Positions 1-11,588 of a stretch of 64,000 nt of DNA are shown piece after piece (position 1 is the stretch's first letter; every line of letters begins with the position of its first letter). The notes below the pieces were generated by a model, which saw only the letters and a list, made by a program, of their open reading frames with translations, was not told the origin of the DNA and searched no databases. The stretch comes from Adiantum capillus-veneris. Its lineage: Eukaryota > Streptophyta > Polypodiopsida > Polypodiales > Pteridaceae. A program made the translations under genes and the position numbers. The stretch spans positions 142,357,858 through 142,421,857 of the forward strand of contig CM043949.1 in assembly GCA_014529385.2 (NCBI GenBank). The letters run 5' to 3'.

Positions 1-1966
1 TATCCTGCATGAGACGGTTAAAAGTGGCTGGAGCATTCGTAAGACCAAAGGGAAACACTATGAATTCATAATGCCCATACCGGGTGCTGAAAGCAGTTTT
101 GTAAATATCTGCCTTCTTAATCCAGATTTGGTGGTAACCTGATCTGAGATCAATTTTTGTGAATACCTTGGCTCCATGTAACCTATCAAGCAATTCATCG
201 ACGCGAGGAATGGGGTACTTATTCTTTACTGATACCTGGTTAAGCCCCCTATAATCAATGCAAAGACGTAAGGATCCATCCTTCTTCTTTTGGAATAGAA
301 CAGGTGCTCCCCAAGGTGAAATGCTTGGCCTTATGAATCCCTGCTCAATAAGCTAACGAAGCTGTTCTTTTAATTCAATAGCTTCAGGGAGGGACATTTT
401 GTAGGGTCTTTTTGAAATTGGCTCACTTCCTAGAAAGGTTTCAATTTCGTGGTCTATATCTCTGGGAGGAGGTAAATTCGAAAGATCTTTCGAAAATATA
501 TCCGAAAATTCTTTAAGCCATTCTGGAGTTGGGTTGTCCCTTGAATCATCTGCCTTATTAAGTTTTACTACAAAGATCTGTTGCCCTTTACGTAACCCCT
601 TCAGAAGTTGACTAGCCTTGACTAAATGAGCCTTAGGCTTCCCGTTTAATCCTTGTACTAATGTTTCTTCACCTAAGTGATTTTTGAAGGTTAAGTTCCC
701 TTGAGCACAGTGAATTTGAGCTTGATTTTTGATTAGCCAATCCATTCCTAGGATACCATCATAGATTCCTACTGGAAGAGTTCAAAAGTAGGATGAAGTC
801 AGGGTTCCCCCTAGTTCAAACTCAACTTTCCCAGCTGTAAATTGAGATAGAACTTCTTTCCCATTTGCTAGCTCTACTACTAATTTCTTGGTAGGATATT
901 GGTTCAATTTAAGTTTCCTTAAACATTTAGGAGAGAGAAAAGAGTGTGTGCTGCCACAATCTATAAGTAGTTCAAATTTTTCACCTTCTCTGTTTGTAGT
1001 GGTTTGGATGACAGCATACTGTTGCCGAGCTCCAGGGTTATCAATGGCGGCAAATAGAGTAGCTCTTTCATCTTCCTCATCCTGCAAGGTAGGCTCTCCT
1101 ACTGTAGCATAAGTTGTGGCTCCTCTACCTCTTTCTCTGCCTCGTCCTCTATTGTCTCTAGCTCTTTGATTATTTCCTTGTCCTATTTGAGTCTGAGAAG
1201 GGGTTCCGGTAGCAATTTGAGGATTGTTCCCCTCAGGACATTGACTCCTGTAGTGTCCCATTCTATTGCATCCATAGCATCTAATGTTCGGGAAAGTCTG
1301 CTCTATAGTGGCTGCAGCTGACACTGCCCTCCGTTGACCTCCTTGATTATAATTACCCCTTGCTCTTCCTCTAAAGTTATTGTAGTTGTAATAGTTCCTG
1401 GCAGGAGGATTTCCTTCAGATGCAAGTGGTTTAGCTCTTAGAAGAGCATCTTGAATAGAGGTGGTTCTCATAGCTTCCAGCCGGTTACTCAAAGGTTTGT
1501 TTAAACCCTGACAGAAGCGAGAAATCTGTTGTTCCATAGTCATTGGTGGTGTGTAACGTCGTAAAGACACATATTTGGTGTAATATTCTTCCAAAGTAAT
1601 CCCTAACTGTTTGAGGGCGAAGAACTCATTCATCTTGATAGCTTGGTGAGCTGGAGGAAGATATCTTTCTTTCACTGCCTGCTTCATTCTTTCCCAAGAG
1701 GGACTAATTGAAGGATTATCTCTACAGTATTGTTTCGACCAGAATTTGGCATTTCTGGTGAGTTGAAACATTCCTAACATTTCTTGATTCTCTGAAGCAG
1801 TTCCTGCTGCCAAGAAATAATCATCCATGGCGTCGAGCCATGCTTCAACATCACGTTCTAAGTTGGTTCCTTCTCCCTTGAAAGTTGAGAGTTGAACTTG
1901 TTTTAACAGTAGTTTCTTTTCCTGGGTGGGAGTATAGAGACTTTTGGCACTTCCCTGAGTTTGTAA
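1..1966 (-). pseudogene. Gag-protease-reverse transcriptase of gypsy element A (partial, two stops)
   Basis: One frame reads from 1966 down to the window edge. It contains a Ty3-type capsid region (about 1830-1400), a CCHC zinc knuckle (CYGCNRMGHYRSQC, near 1240-1281), a retroviral-type aspartic protease with the motif LLIDCGSTHSF (near 955-990), and a reverse transcriptase start showing [29 protein letters not shown] and [13 protein letters not shown]. Two in-frame stops break it: TGA at 782-784, just after the protease, and TAG at 353-355, just before the RT fingers. Both sides stay in the same frame, so these are point lesions. RNase H and integrase lie off-window. The first open codon follows a TAA at 1967-1969, and no ATG is seen there, so the gag start is either further upstream through splicing or damaged. 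The DCGS protease and the tRNA-iMet primer fit chromovirus-like gypsy elements. Confidence 0.9.
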
Positions 1967-2214
1967 TTAATGAAAATGCTTTAGTGATTACACTACTTTT
2001 TTTTTGTCATGCAAGTTCTCTAATTTATATACTTTTTTAAAACACTAAAAACAGAAATCTGACAATCATCATCACCATTTCAATTTAAACTACACAAGCA
2101 TGTCATAAAACCATGATATATACAAAGGTTGATACAACACTGACTCCTACTATGCACAAGATAGGCTCATACTATATACAAGATGGACTCATGCTATATA
2201 CAATGTGTGATTCC

Positions 2215-2724
2215 CTAAATCAACATCCTCTTTACCACTGGTGGGTCTGACAGGGGATCAAAAAAGATGACGTCTTTTGGTCCCTTAAACGTTGGGCCTA
2301 CCCTCATGGGCCTGATCCTACCTGGGTATATTACTGTGGCTACCTGATCATAGACCCACTGATTTTGTAACACTTCTATCTCATCTACAACAATGGTATG
2401 ATCTGGATCTTTAGTCCCATTGAAGAAGAAAACTTCGATGGTCCGAAGTGTTTCTGCCCACTTGAGTCTTTTTAGATTGAGTGTCAACCCTTCTAACTGT
2501 CTCGCATCAATCAAGAAAATTCTGCCAAACTGTGACCAGCTGATTCCCCATGTATGTGGAGGGGAAAACATTAAATCTAACAATTGCATGATTCTCTTGC
2601 GGAGTACAAAGTTGTTGGAGCTGCAAGCAGCCTCGAACATGATGTTGAAAATCACAAACTTTTGGTAAGCTTGGCGAATATTTTCCTGTATTGATAGGGA
2701 AATTCTCATTTCACTATAGACCAT
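2215..2724 (-). CDS. Unrecognised 169-aa protein encoded between primer site and gag of element A
   Basis: An uninterrupted ATG-initiated frame of 169 codons begins about 75 bases after the primer binding site and lies in a different frame from gag. I recognise no domain. The composition looks like a folded protein: tryptophans and aromatics are spread along it (WGISWSQFGRIFLIDARQ, VFFFNGTKDPDHTIVVDEIE), and there is no low-complexity sequence. There is no obvious signal peptide or membrane segment. About 250 bases of AT-rich sequence separate it from gag, ending in TTACAAACTCAG just before the open gag frame. That resembles a plant 3' splice site, so gag could come from a spliced message and this frame from the unspliced one. 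It may be an extra element-borne ORF, a captured host exon, or the displaced N-terminus of gag. That it is translated is unproven. Confidence 0.45.
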   Translation of the reverse strand: MVYSEMRISLSIQENIRQAYQKFVIFNIMFEAACSSNNFVLRKRIMQLLDLMFSPPHTWGISWSQFGRIFLIDARQLEGLTLNLKRLKWAETLRTIEVFFFNGTKDPDHTIVVDEIEVLQNQWVYDQVATVIYPGRIRPMRVGPTFKGPKDVIFFDPLSDPPVVKRMLI

Positions 2725-2798
2725 AATTAAAAATGCAATACAGCTTGTGCCTATTTCCCAACTTTTACCCTCCTAAGGTCAGGATCTTATTAAACCAT

Positions 2799-2810
2799 GC
2801 TCTGATACCA
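2799..2810 (-). other. Primer binding site of element A (tRNA-iMet type)
   Basis: The minus strand reads TGGTATCAGAGC, the usual plant LTR-retrotransposon match to the 3' end of initiator methionine tRNA. It lies two bases inside the LTR end at 2813, which fixes the orientation of element A. Confidence 0.85.
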
Positions 2811-2812
2811 CT

Positions 2813-2972
2813 TGTAAGGTCTCCAACCCGCCGACACCAAAAGCGGGATGGTCCCATTGACAGGTCTCTAGGTCTACTAAAGTCAAAGTCTTTAAACAAA
2901 AACAAATTCCAGGGAATTCACCCTTACCATTGGCAATGGTTTAGGTTTATAGCCCTAGAAGAGACCTAGTCA
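2813..2972 (-). repeat. 5' LTR of element A, segment 1 (the end next to the primer site)
   Basis: On the plus strand this starts with TGTAAGGTCTCC beside the primer site and runs to the point where Copia-1 inserted. The last five bases (agtca, 2968-2972) form the left target duplication of Copia-1. No coding sequence is seen. Confidence 0.65.
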
Positions 2973-3164
2973 TGTTGGGGTATAAAGCCCAATGTGGTCG
3001 CCCAGGTAAGTGGGCGGGCCGCCAGGTATGTACACATATTCTTTTGTTTAAACCTAATAAGAACTCACTATGCTCTACACATTTCAATAGAGTGAGTTCA
3101 CCATATCGTCGTGCTCTTCTTCTCTCACTCTCTCTCGCGTCGCACTTCCGCTCATACTCCTTCA
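2973..3164 (+). repeat. 5' LTR of Copia-1
   Basis: 192 bp, TGTTGGGG...CTTCA, repeated at 8311-8502. A TATAAAG lies nine bases in, but it is so near the LTR edge that I do not call it a promoter. Confidence 0.95.
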
Positions 3165-3166
3165 AC

Positions 3167-3178
3167 TGGTATCAGAGC
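3167..3178 (+). other. Primer binding site of Copia-1
   Basis: TGGTATCAGAGC, two bases after the LTR end, matching initiator methionine tRNA. Confidence 0.9.
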
Positions 3179-4253
3179 TCAGATCGAGGCTCGGGGCAGC
3201 ACTACAGGAGGCTAGAGTCACCAGCTCAGATTGGAGTGAAATTCGACAGGCGAAGACACGGCCCCAAATCCTCTGGGTAGATCCGAAGGGCTCAGTGTTC
3301 TCAGATATTCATTCTGAGGTCATCTCGGCCACCGTTCGGCTTCGACAAAGGTCTGCGCACGCCATTTTCGACTACGTGGTCTCGGCGGGTGCAGATCTGA
3401 CTCTGCAAATTTGGGGTTTTTTTCGGCCTACAACTGTAGGTGCTGAGGATATCGACACTCCCAGAGTGTTGATTTGTGGCTGTCTACACATCGAAGGACG
3501 GCTCACAGTTCTTGAAGGCGTGTCACATACGACACGGGCGCATCTACACACAGACTGTAGGTGACATCCACTAGTTCATCAGGTAGCTTGTGTTTGCTGC
3601 TTGATATTCTAGATTTCATCCTGACATTGCAGGTACTTCCACATGGGATGTATTGTCAGAGATGATGTATGTTTGTTGAGGGTTTGCTGGCTGTGAGTCA
3701 CGCAGCAAACAACCGCCGCAGCGGTTAAAACATACAGTGGGAAATTTGTGGATGTATGACGTTGTGGGAAGTCTATGTACTGTCAGATTTACTGCAGCCT
3801 TTGTTGAGGGTCGAGTGAGGTTTTATTGAGCTAGGGGATTCTTGAATGTTGAGATCTTTTCGGTGATACAGGTCTTGGAGCGATCCCTTGAGCACCCTTA
3901 GATAGGCAGCTAGGATGTATTCACTTTGAGTTAGACAATTGGGATTGCATCTTTGCTTTATTGCCGTTGAGGCATTGTTGCAGTCTATGCTTATAGGATA
4001 GTGAGAGACAGTACAGCTGCAGGACAGGTTTACCCGCAGCTTATAGTGTCAGAGAGACAGTGTTTTTTGAGCTATTTTTTGGTCTGTTTTTAGTACACCA
4101 GAGCCATTTTACAAAGGAGACTCTGCCAAAATTTTTGCAGAATCTGAAGCTTTCTTGGTTCATTTGACAGGTTGATATTGGTTCAGAGGTTAGTTTACAA
4201 GGGAAACACTGCCGAATTTTTCCCAGAAAAGTAAACTACTGTGAAGTGTAGCT
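3179..4253 (+). other. Long untranslated leader of Copia-1
   Basis: About 1.07 kb between primer site and the gag ATG, closely conserved in Copia-2. It probably holds packaging or translation signals. An open stretch at 3295-3564 is kept in both copies but starts at GTG with no ATG, so I do not call it a gene. Confidence 0.6.
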
Positions 4254-7200
4254 ATGGCTGGATCATAGGACACTGCTCTTTACAATATCAAGAAGCTGGA
4301 TGGAACCGATTTCCCATTGTGCAAGAAGCAGATTTGGCACGTGTTGGTACAAAAGAAGCAGATAAAACCTATAAAGCCCAAGGGGATAAAACCAGAAGAT
4401 ATGGACGAAGATTAATGGAGCGAAATGGATGAATTGGCACTTTCTACCATTATGTTGACTTTGGCAGAAAGCGTTTACTTCAATGTAGCAGACGAGATGT
4501 CGGCTTATCAAGCATGGTTAAAGCTGAGTGATCTTTATGTGAAGGAGAGTGCAGCTTCACAGGTATACTGGCTTAAGAAGCTTGTTGACTTGAAGATGAA
4601 AGAAGGGACACCTATGTCCAATCATCTGAATGAATTTAACACAATCTACAGTCAGTTGTCAGCTCAAGGTGTCAAGTTTGATGAACCTGTTAGAGCTATG
4701 TTCTTGTTGATCACATTGCTGGAAAGTTGGGACACTTTTCGCACAGCTTTGAGTAATTATGCACCTCTAGATGGTTTGAATATAGCAGGTGTAGAAGGAA
4801 GTCTGCTTACTGAAGAAACCAATAGAAAGACAATGGACAAAGGCAAAGGAACAGCCTTAGTTGTCAGGGGAAGGACCAAAGAAAAGTACAAAGGTGGAAA
4901 GAGGAATCAGTCTCGTAGCAAGTCCCGTAGTGCTAAAGGCAAGAGTGACGTAGAATGCTACCATTGTGGCAAGAAGGGTCACATGAAAAGAGACTGCAGA
5001 GAATGGAAAGCAGAAAAAGGCAAAGAGAAAGCTGAAGACCATGGTGAGAAGAACAAGTCCTCAGTAAAGATTCAAGAAATAAATGTGACAAACACTGTTG
5101 CAGAGGATGACAGTCTAGTGTCAGGAGACATCTACTTCTTGAAGAATACAATGGACTCAGCTCTTCTTACAGCATCTGATGGAAATGCACTGAGTGACTG
5201 GATTATAGACTCAGGGGCATCACTTCATGTGTCTCCAAACAAGGAGTGGTTTACTTCTTATGTGACCACTAAAGATCATGTTCGGCTAGGCAATGGGCAG
5301 ACATGTGAGATCTTAGGTGTTGGAGATGTTCAATTGAAGTTTCAGAATGGCTCTTCTTTCACACTGAAGAATGTGAGATATGTTCCCGCAATTACAAAGA
5401 GCTTGATCAGCACAGGTTTACTTGATGATGTTGGCTACGTCACCACTTTTGGACAGAACATGTGGAAGATATCCAAGGGTTCTATGAAAGTAGCACATGG
5501 AGTAAAGTCTGGAGGACTTTACATGATTTATGTATCAAATGTATTTAAAAATGTAATCGATGTAACCGAGTAGCCGAACGTTTCTTTGTGGCATAGCCGG
5601 TTAGGACATATGTCCAAGAAGGGAATGGAAATCTTGTCTCGTTCTGGTTATTTGCCTGGCTTTTCATTTAATGATTTTGAATTTTGTGAACATTGTCTGT
5701 ATGGTAAGCAAACACAGCAGCCACATAAGCATAGAAGCAGTAGAAGAGATACACAGTTGGCACTTGTTCATAGTGATTTGTGTGGACCTATGCCTAACCT
5801 ATCTCTAGGGGGAGCTTCTTACTTTATGACATTTATAGATGATTACTCAAGGAAAGTATGGGTTTACTTTCTCAAGCACAAGGATGAAGCGTTTAGTGTT
5901 TTCAAAACGTTTGTGACACTTGTGGAGAATCAGAGTGGCAAGAAGCTTAAATGCTTACGCACTGACAATGGTGGAGAGTATGTTTCAAAGGCCTTTCAGG
6001 ACTTTTGTGAGTCAAAAGGTATAAAACGTGAACTTACTGCTCCTTACAATCCTCCTCAAAATGGTGTTGCTGAGAGGATGAATAGGACCATACAAGAGAA
6101 GGTCAGAAGTATGTTGTCTAATGCACAGCTGCCAAATGGGTTTTGGGCTGAAGCTGTATCAACAGCTATTCATCTTGTAAATAGATCTCCTAGCAAGGTT
6201 TTGCAGAAGGATTCAGTGCCAGAGATGTTATGGTCAGGCAAAATGCCCTCATACAAGCATCTCAGAGTCTTTGGCTGTGAGGCATATACTCACGTTCCAA
6301 AGGAATTTAGGAATAAACTTGAGCCAAAGAGTAGAAAGTGCATCTTTCTAGGCTATGGTAATTCTGGTGAGATGGGGTACAGACTTTGGGATCCCGAATC
6401 CAGAAAGGTTGTCCGCGGCAATGATGTTCACTTTAATGAATCCAAATATCATTCTAAACCAAAAAGGGTTGAGGAGATTAGAAGAGTTGTCTTCCAAGAA
6501 GATGGACCTGCACGTGCAAGACAAAATGTCAGAGCTCAAGAGGAGCAAGGACAGGATAGAGTGGAACCACAGGTTGTGGCTGAGCCTGAGCCACCTATTG
6601 TGCGTATATCTGGATGTGTCACGCGACCTCCTGATAGGTTTTTTCAATCTATGAATTATGTCATGTTGACTGATTGCAATGAGCCTTCATGTTACAACGA
6701 AGCAGTGCAAATGAAGGACTCCGGGAATTGGCAATTGGCCATGCAGTCAGAGATGACAGCTCTGCATAAAAACAAGACATGGAAGCTAGTTAAATTACCA
6801 CAGGGCAAAAAGGCTCTACCTTGTAAATGGGTTTACAGGTATAAGATCACCGCTCATGATAGTCAGCCAAAGTACAAAGCAAGGCTTGTTTCCTAGGGCT
6901 TTAAGCAAGAACAAGGCATTGACTTTGAGGAAGTCTTCTCTCTGGTGGTCAAGATGACTACATTGAGATGCTTTCTTGCATTGGTTGCCATATTAGATTT
7001 GGTGTTGCACCAAATGGATGTCAAGACAACGTTCTTGCATGGTGATTTAGATGTGGAAATTTACATGCAGTAGCCAGAAGGGTTTGTTGAGAAAGGCAAG
7101 GAAGATTGAGTATGCCAGTTGTTAAAGAGTCTTTATGGCTTAAAACAATCGCCGAGGGCATGGTACCATAAATTCCACAAGTTTATGCTTTCTCAAGGCT

Positions 7201-8234
7201 ACAAACGTAGTGAGTTCGATCATTGTCTATATACAAAGAAGGCTAAGGATGGTAGTTGGTTGATCCTTATTTTGTATGTGGATGACATGTTGATTGCTGG
7301 CAAGCACTTGGAAGAAATTTCAGCTTTGAAGTCAAAGATGGCAAAATCGTTTGACATGAAAGACATGGGTGAGGCAAGTCATATACTTGGTATGCGCATT
7401 GAGAGGGACAGATCAAAGAAGTTGATTTGGTTATCTCAAACAGAGTATATTGACAAGGTTTTGCAACGTTTCAATATGGAGAAGGGAAAGGCATTGAGTG
7501 TTCCATTGCCACCATATGTGAAACTTAGCAAACAAGATTGTCCTGTGTCTGAGGAAGAACAGGCTGAAATGGATAAGATTCCATATGTGTCTGCAGTGGG
7601 TAGTTTGATGTATGCAATGATTGCTACTCGCCCAAACATTGCATTTGCAGTGGGAGTAGTAAGTCGATACATGTCAAACCCAGGCAAGAAACATTGGGAG
7701 GCAGTGAAAGGAATATTGAGATACCTGAAAGCTACAAAGAGTATGCGTATATGCTATGGGAGTCAGGAGCTAAGTGTAAAGGGTTTTACAGACTCAGATT
7801 ATGCAGGTGACTTAGACAACCGAAGGTCTACGTCAGGGTATGTCTTTACATTGGCTGGTGGAGCAGTATCATGACGTTCTAGATTACAAGATTGTGTTAC
7901 TCAGTCTACTACAGAGGATGAATATGTTGCAGCATCAGAGGCATGCAAAGAATCAATTTGTCTTAATCGACTAGTAACAGATTTGGGAATCAAAGAAGAG
8001 ATGCCTATGTTATATTGTGATAGTCAGAGTGCTATACAATTGGCTCGCAATCTAGTTTATCACTCAAAGACAAAGCATGTGGATGTGAAGTATCATGTCA
8101 TCAGGGAAATGCTCGAGGATAAGAAACTTCAGCTTGTCAAAGTTCACACCACAGAAAATCCTGCTGATCTACTTACAAAAGGACTTCCCTCAGAGAGCTT
8201 TGCGCATTTTCGCAAGCAGTTAGGTGTAGGGTAG
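4254..8234 (+). pseudogene. Copia-1 gag-pol polyprotein, broken by seven stops
   Basis: The frame starts at ATG 4254 and ends at the stop 8232-8234 without a frameshift. Domains in order: UBN2-like gag (4254-4900), CCHC knuckle CYHCGKKGHMKRDC (about 4957-4998), protease WIIDSGAS (near 5200), integrase with H-H-C-C finger (5589-5710) and D-D-E core (HSDLCGP, TDNGGEY, NGVAERMNR), reverse transcriptase with YVDDMLI (near 7275), and RNase H (7790-8230). In-frame stops are at 4266 (TAG), 4413 (TAA), 5571 (TAG), 6894 (TAG), 7071 (TAG), 7107 (TGA) and 7872 (TGA). The stops at 6894, 7071 and 7107 are also present in Copia-2. The protease DSGA triad is intact here. Most changes are C-to-T or G-to-A, as expected of decayed, methylated DNA. 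It is not translatable as one polyprotein by normal decoding. Confidence 0.92.
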
Positions 8235-8298
8235 TACATCACTTGTATATTAGCTTGTATAGTAGCTTCTCTCACACTTAAAGTACCACATTGGACTT

Positions 8299-8310
8299 TA
8301 AGTGGGAGGT
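8299..8310 (+). other. Polypurine tract of Copia-1
   Basis: Purine-rich TAAGTGGGAGGT directly before the 3' LTR, the expected plus-strand primer; the same sequence precedes the Copia-2 3' LTR. Confidence 0.75.
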
Positions 8311-8502
8311 TGTTGGGGTATAAAGCCCAATGTGGTCGCCCAGGTAAGTGGGCGGGCCGCCAGGTATGTACACATATTCTTTTGTAAAAACCTAATAAGA
8401 ACTCACTATGCTCTACACATTACAGTAGAGCGAGTTCACCATATCGTCGTGCTTTTCTTCTCGCACTCTCTCTCGCGTCGCACTTCCGCTCGTACTCCTT
8501 CA
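8311..8502 (+). repeat. 3' LTR of Copia-1
   Basis: 192 bp, the partner of 2973-3164, ending CTTCA before the right target duplication agtcc. Confidence 0.95.
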
Positions 8503-9957
8503 AGTCCTGTCTCGCTATGGAAACAAGACCCTATAAAGAAAATTCCGGCCCTAAATCTTCATCCTTTAGATTAAGGTTTCCTTAGCCAACACTTTTTTCT
8601 CTCTAGCATATGTGAGGGCACAGCCGCCCGCTGGTGGATTCCTCGTCCAAGTGGAAGAAGTTTCTAAATGTTTTAGTGTGCGGGAATGGATAGTTACCTG
8701 ACTAATCAGGTCCACCCATCCATGATTGACAAGCTTAGTCAATCCCCACTTACCACCCCGCACTCACACATGATTCTATTGTTGTTTAATTACTACCACA
8801 TTCTTTCCACAATTAAAATAATGATTCCTTTTTAACTTTTCAAACTGGATTTCCTTAAGACAACCTTTGAAAACAGTATTGAAGACATTCTTTCAGAAAA
8901 CAGACATCTTTAAACTTAAGAAAGGTACTGTCATTTTAAAGTATCACTGACCAGTACTAACTTGTCTCAAGACCACCTATACAGGGGTGAAAAATGGCAC
9001 CCATTACTTATTTATATAACCGGGGTGGAAAAACTCTTCACCCAAAGTCCGGGCACCCATACGCCAAAACCACTTTCCCATACAACCGGGCGGTTCCTCT
9101 AGGATAAACTTAAAAGTACTATCCATAAACATAAACAAGCACGGGGTAAAGACTCCACACGTGCCGAGGTAGCCAACTCCTCCATGATGATATCTCCATC
9201 ATTACTCATTACCTGGAGTAAAATATTTCCAAGGAATCAGAGGTGTCTTGAGACAAGCTGTCTTAAGGATGGTCAAACATTTCTTTCCTAAGTCAATCAG
9301 TCATAACCCAATCATTCCTTTCCTAGTTACAATCATTGCTCGTGGGTTTCGTGGAAGCTACTTGCCATTTACAGCCATTTTTTTTCCCTTCCTAACCTTA
9401 CGTATGCAATGCTTGACTTAAAATAAACTCTAAAAGCTATTAATGACATAATAGAAATCCACCTAGGACTGATCGTCCATGTACTGTGGGGCAAGTGCCC
9501 GTAGACTCTCCTCTGTTGGCCTATGGCTAGGCCCTGCTTCATGGTCATTAGTTGCTTTGTTGCGCTTGTTACTAACATCTTCTTCTTCAGTCAAAGGATT
9601 CCCCCTAGTTCTCTTGGGAGCCATTTTGGCAGCCTTATAAAAAGACTTAATCCATTAGAAGATAAATTGAATAACCTTTACTTTCCTTGTTTACCAAAAA
9701 TAAGGATTTTTGGAATAGATAGGGATCTTTAATCGTTGATTTGATAGGTTACTCAACCCATAACTTAATTATGCTATAAGTAATTTTTTTACCATCCTTC
9801 AATAAGGATTTTCGACCTCGGTTAATTTTTTGGAAATTACATAAATTTATTTCCTAATTTTTCTTGTCCGTTATATACCAAAAATCGGTTACTTTTGACC
9901 AAGATGCGTACCTAAACTATCTATCTAAGATTAGGATAATTATCATAGATTCCTCAA

Positions 9958-10019
9958 GGTATATTCCTTCTCTGGTATTGATATCAAAGGTATATTCCTT
10001 CTCTGGTATTGATATCAAA
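9958..10019. repeat. Tandem duplication of a 31-bp unit
   Basis: The unit beginning GGTATATTCCTTCTCTGGTA occurs twice head to tail, with no difference seen by eye. Confidence 0.85.
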
Positions 10020-11003
10020 GGTTTTCGGTTTACTTTACTATATTTCCCTTTTTATTTTTCCCAAAAATTAGAGTAATTTTACTGGGATATATAGTTAAAC
10101 TAATTTTCTACTGGTAGCATAATTACCACGGGTTCCTTGAGGTCTTATAAAACTCTGATAAATATCTCAATTCAATTTAAATCTATTTGTTAATTTCCCC
10201 TATTTAATTTGTCTAAAAGCAGCTTTTTAATACTAAAATAATTAGCTAGATTAATTATCTGAGCTTACCTTGATTATCACGGGCTCCTTAATACCTAATT
10301 AACCCGTGATAAATATATCACAGCATTTGAATTCAATGTACTAATTTCCCCTATTTAAATTACTCAAAAAATAGAGTAATTCTGCTTAAGTAATTAGATG
10401 GATTTATTTTCTGAGCTTCTCATAATTAGCATGGGTTCTTGAACACCTAACTAACCACTGATAAATATATCACAACATTTAAAATCCATTTACTAATTTC
10501 CCCTATTTAAATTACTCAAAAAACAAAGTATTTCTCATAACTTAATTATCTAGATTAATTTTCTGAGATTTTCCTAATTATCACGGGTTTTTGAACACCT
10601 AGTTAATCACTAATAAATATATCAACATTTGAAATCCATTTACTAATTTCCCCAATTTAAATTACTCAAATAACAGAGAATTTCCATTTAATTAATTAGC
10701 TAGATTACTTTTCTGAGCTTCTCCTGTTTATCACGAGTTTGTGGACACCTAATCAACCACTGATTAATATATCACAACATTTAAATTCCATTTACCAATT
10801 TCTCTTATTTAAATCACTCAAAAAATAGGGTATTTCAGCTAAAGTAATTAGCTAGATTGATTTTCTGAGCTTATCCTAATTATCAAGGGTTCTTGAACAC
10901 CTAATTAACCACTGATAAATATATCACATCATTGGAAGTTCATTTACTAATTTCCCCTATTAAAATTTCTCAAAAAACAGAGTAATTATACCTAATTAAT
11001 TAG
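10020..11003. repeat. Tandem array of about 151-bp AT-rich units (six or more copies)
   Basis: The block CTAATTTCCCCTATTTAAAT recurs at about 10191, 10341, 10493, 10643, 10795 and 10947, a spacing of 150-152 bases. Each copy also carries an ATATATCACA-type block, a TTTTCTGAGCTT block and a TATCACGGGTTCTTG-type block. Older, more diverged copies seem to start near 10020. Element B cuts the array at 11009. Related AT-rich sequence continues at 19666. Confidence 0.85.
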
Positions 11004-11008
11004 GAAAA

Positions 11009-11301
11009 TGTTAACCCTCACGGCACACGGACACCCTATGATCTATAAACGTTGTATTATTTATTTAAGTAGAGTCAGGTACCGGGCTTGTCGGTCCAAT
11101 AGGGAAAGGTAGAGTGATCGTCGATGAGAGGCGCACTTTAACTTGGACATTCAAGGGATTAGTTGGTTAAGCATGGGCGCCCAAGTGTGAATGGGGTGAG
11201 CTCCTATAAAAGCCAACTAAACCTAATTTTTACTCATTCTCTCATTTGTGCAATTGAAGAGTGCTCTTGCTCCATCTCCATCTTCTTCTTCTTCACCTCC
11301 T

Positions 11302-11334
<33 letters not shown>

Positions 11335-11584
11335 GAGAGTGTGTGTGCGATCGAGCATTACGAAGGCATGACGGCGGCGAAGCGGTTGAGCGCGGCACGA
11401 CTGCAGCTTCTTCTTCATCGCGGCGAGGAATCCACCACGAAGGCGAGCGTAGAGCGGTGAGTGACACACCCTTTGTTCTCTTGAGCTTGCTAGTTTAGGC
11501 TTGTTGTGTGCTTGGAGCCGTTTGTGGCTCGCACACGGTGTATTGGCAAGTCCCTTGCTTCGACAATGCGGCAAGGAGCGCACA
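11009..11584 (+). repeat. 5' LTR of element B
   Basis: 576 bp, TGTTAACCCTCACGG...GCGCACA, matching 19086-19660. It contains a (GT)n(GA)n microsatellite at about 11303-11334. Confidence 0.95.
11205..11211 (+). promoter_or_regulatory. Probable TATA box of element B 5' LTR
   Basis: TATAAAA in the context CTCCTATAAAAGCC, about 200 bases into the LTR, with no competing TATA nearby. Transcription would begin roughly 30 bases downstream. Confidence 0.65.
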
Positions 11585-11588
11585 TTTT

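Larger units (their letters stand above)
2973..8502 (+). mobile_element. Copia-1: full-length Ty1/copia retrotransposon, Tnt1-like, with stops
   Basis: A 5530-bp element with 192-bp LTRs, a tRNA-iMet primer site, one gag-pol frame in copia order (gag, protease, integrase, RT, RNase H), a polypurine tract and a target duplication (agtca at 2968-2972, agtcc at 8503-8507, one mismatch). It sits inside the LTR of element A. By eye the two LTRs differ at about 8 of 192 positions. It is the same family as Copia-2 at 25432-30975 and lacks a 13-base stretch that Copia-2 has just before the polypurine tract. Confidence 0.95.
8508..11008 (-). repeat. 5' LTR of element A, segment 2
   Basis: Continuation of the element A LTR between Copia-1 and element B. 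It has no credible coding sequence. The left part (8508-9900) is mixed-composition sequence with an inverted repeat: CTTGTCTCAAGACCACCT at 8961-8978 and its near-complement at 9241-9257. The right part is AT-rich and passes into the tandem array. The last five bases (gaaaa, 11004-11008) flank element B. Confidence 0.55.

Noticed and set aside
3295-3564. An 89-codon open stretch conserved in the leaders of Copia-1 and Copia-2 (second copy at 25754-26023).
   Set aside because: It starts at GTG, has no ATG, and the whole leader is equally conserved because the copies are young, so openness alone does not show coding.
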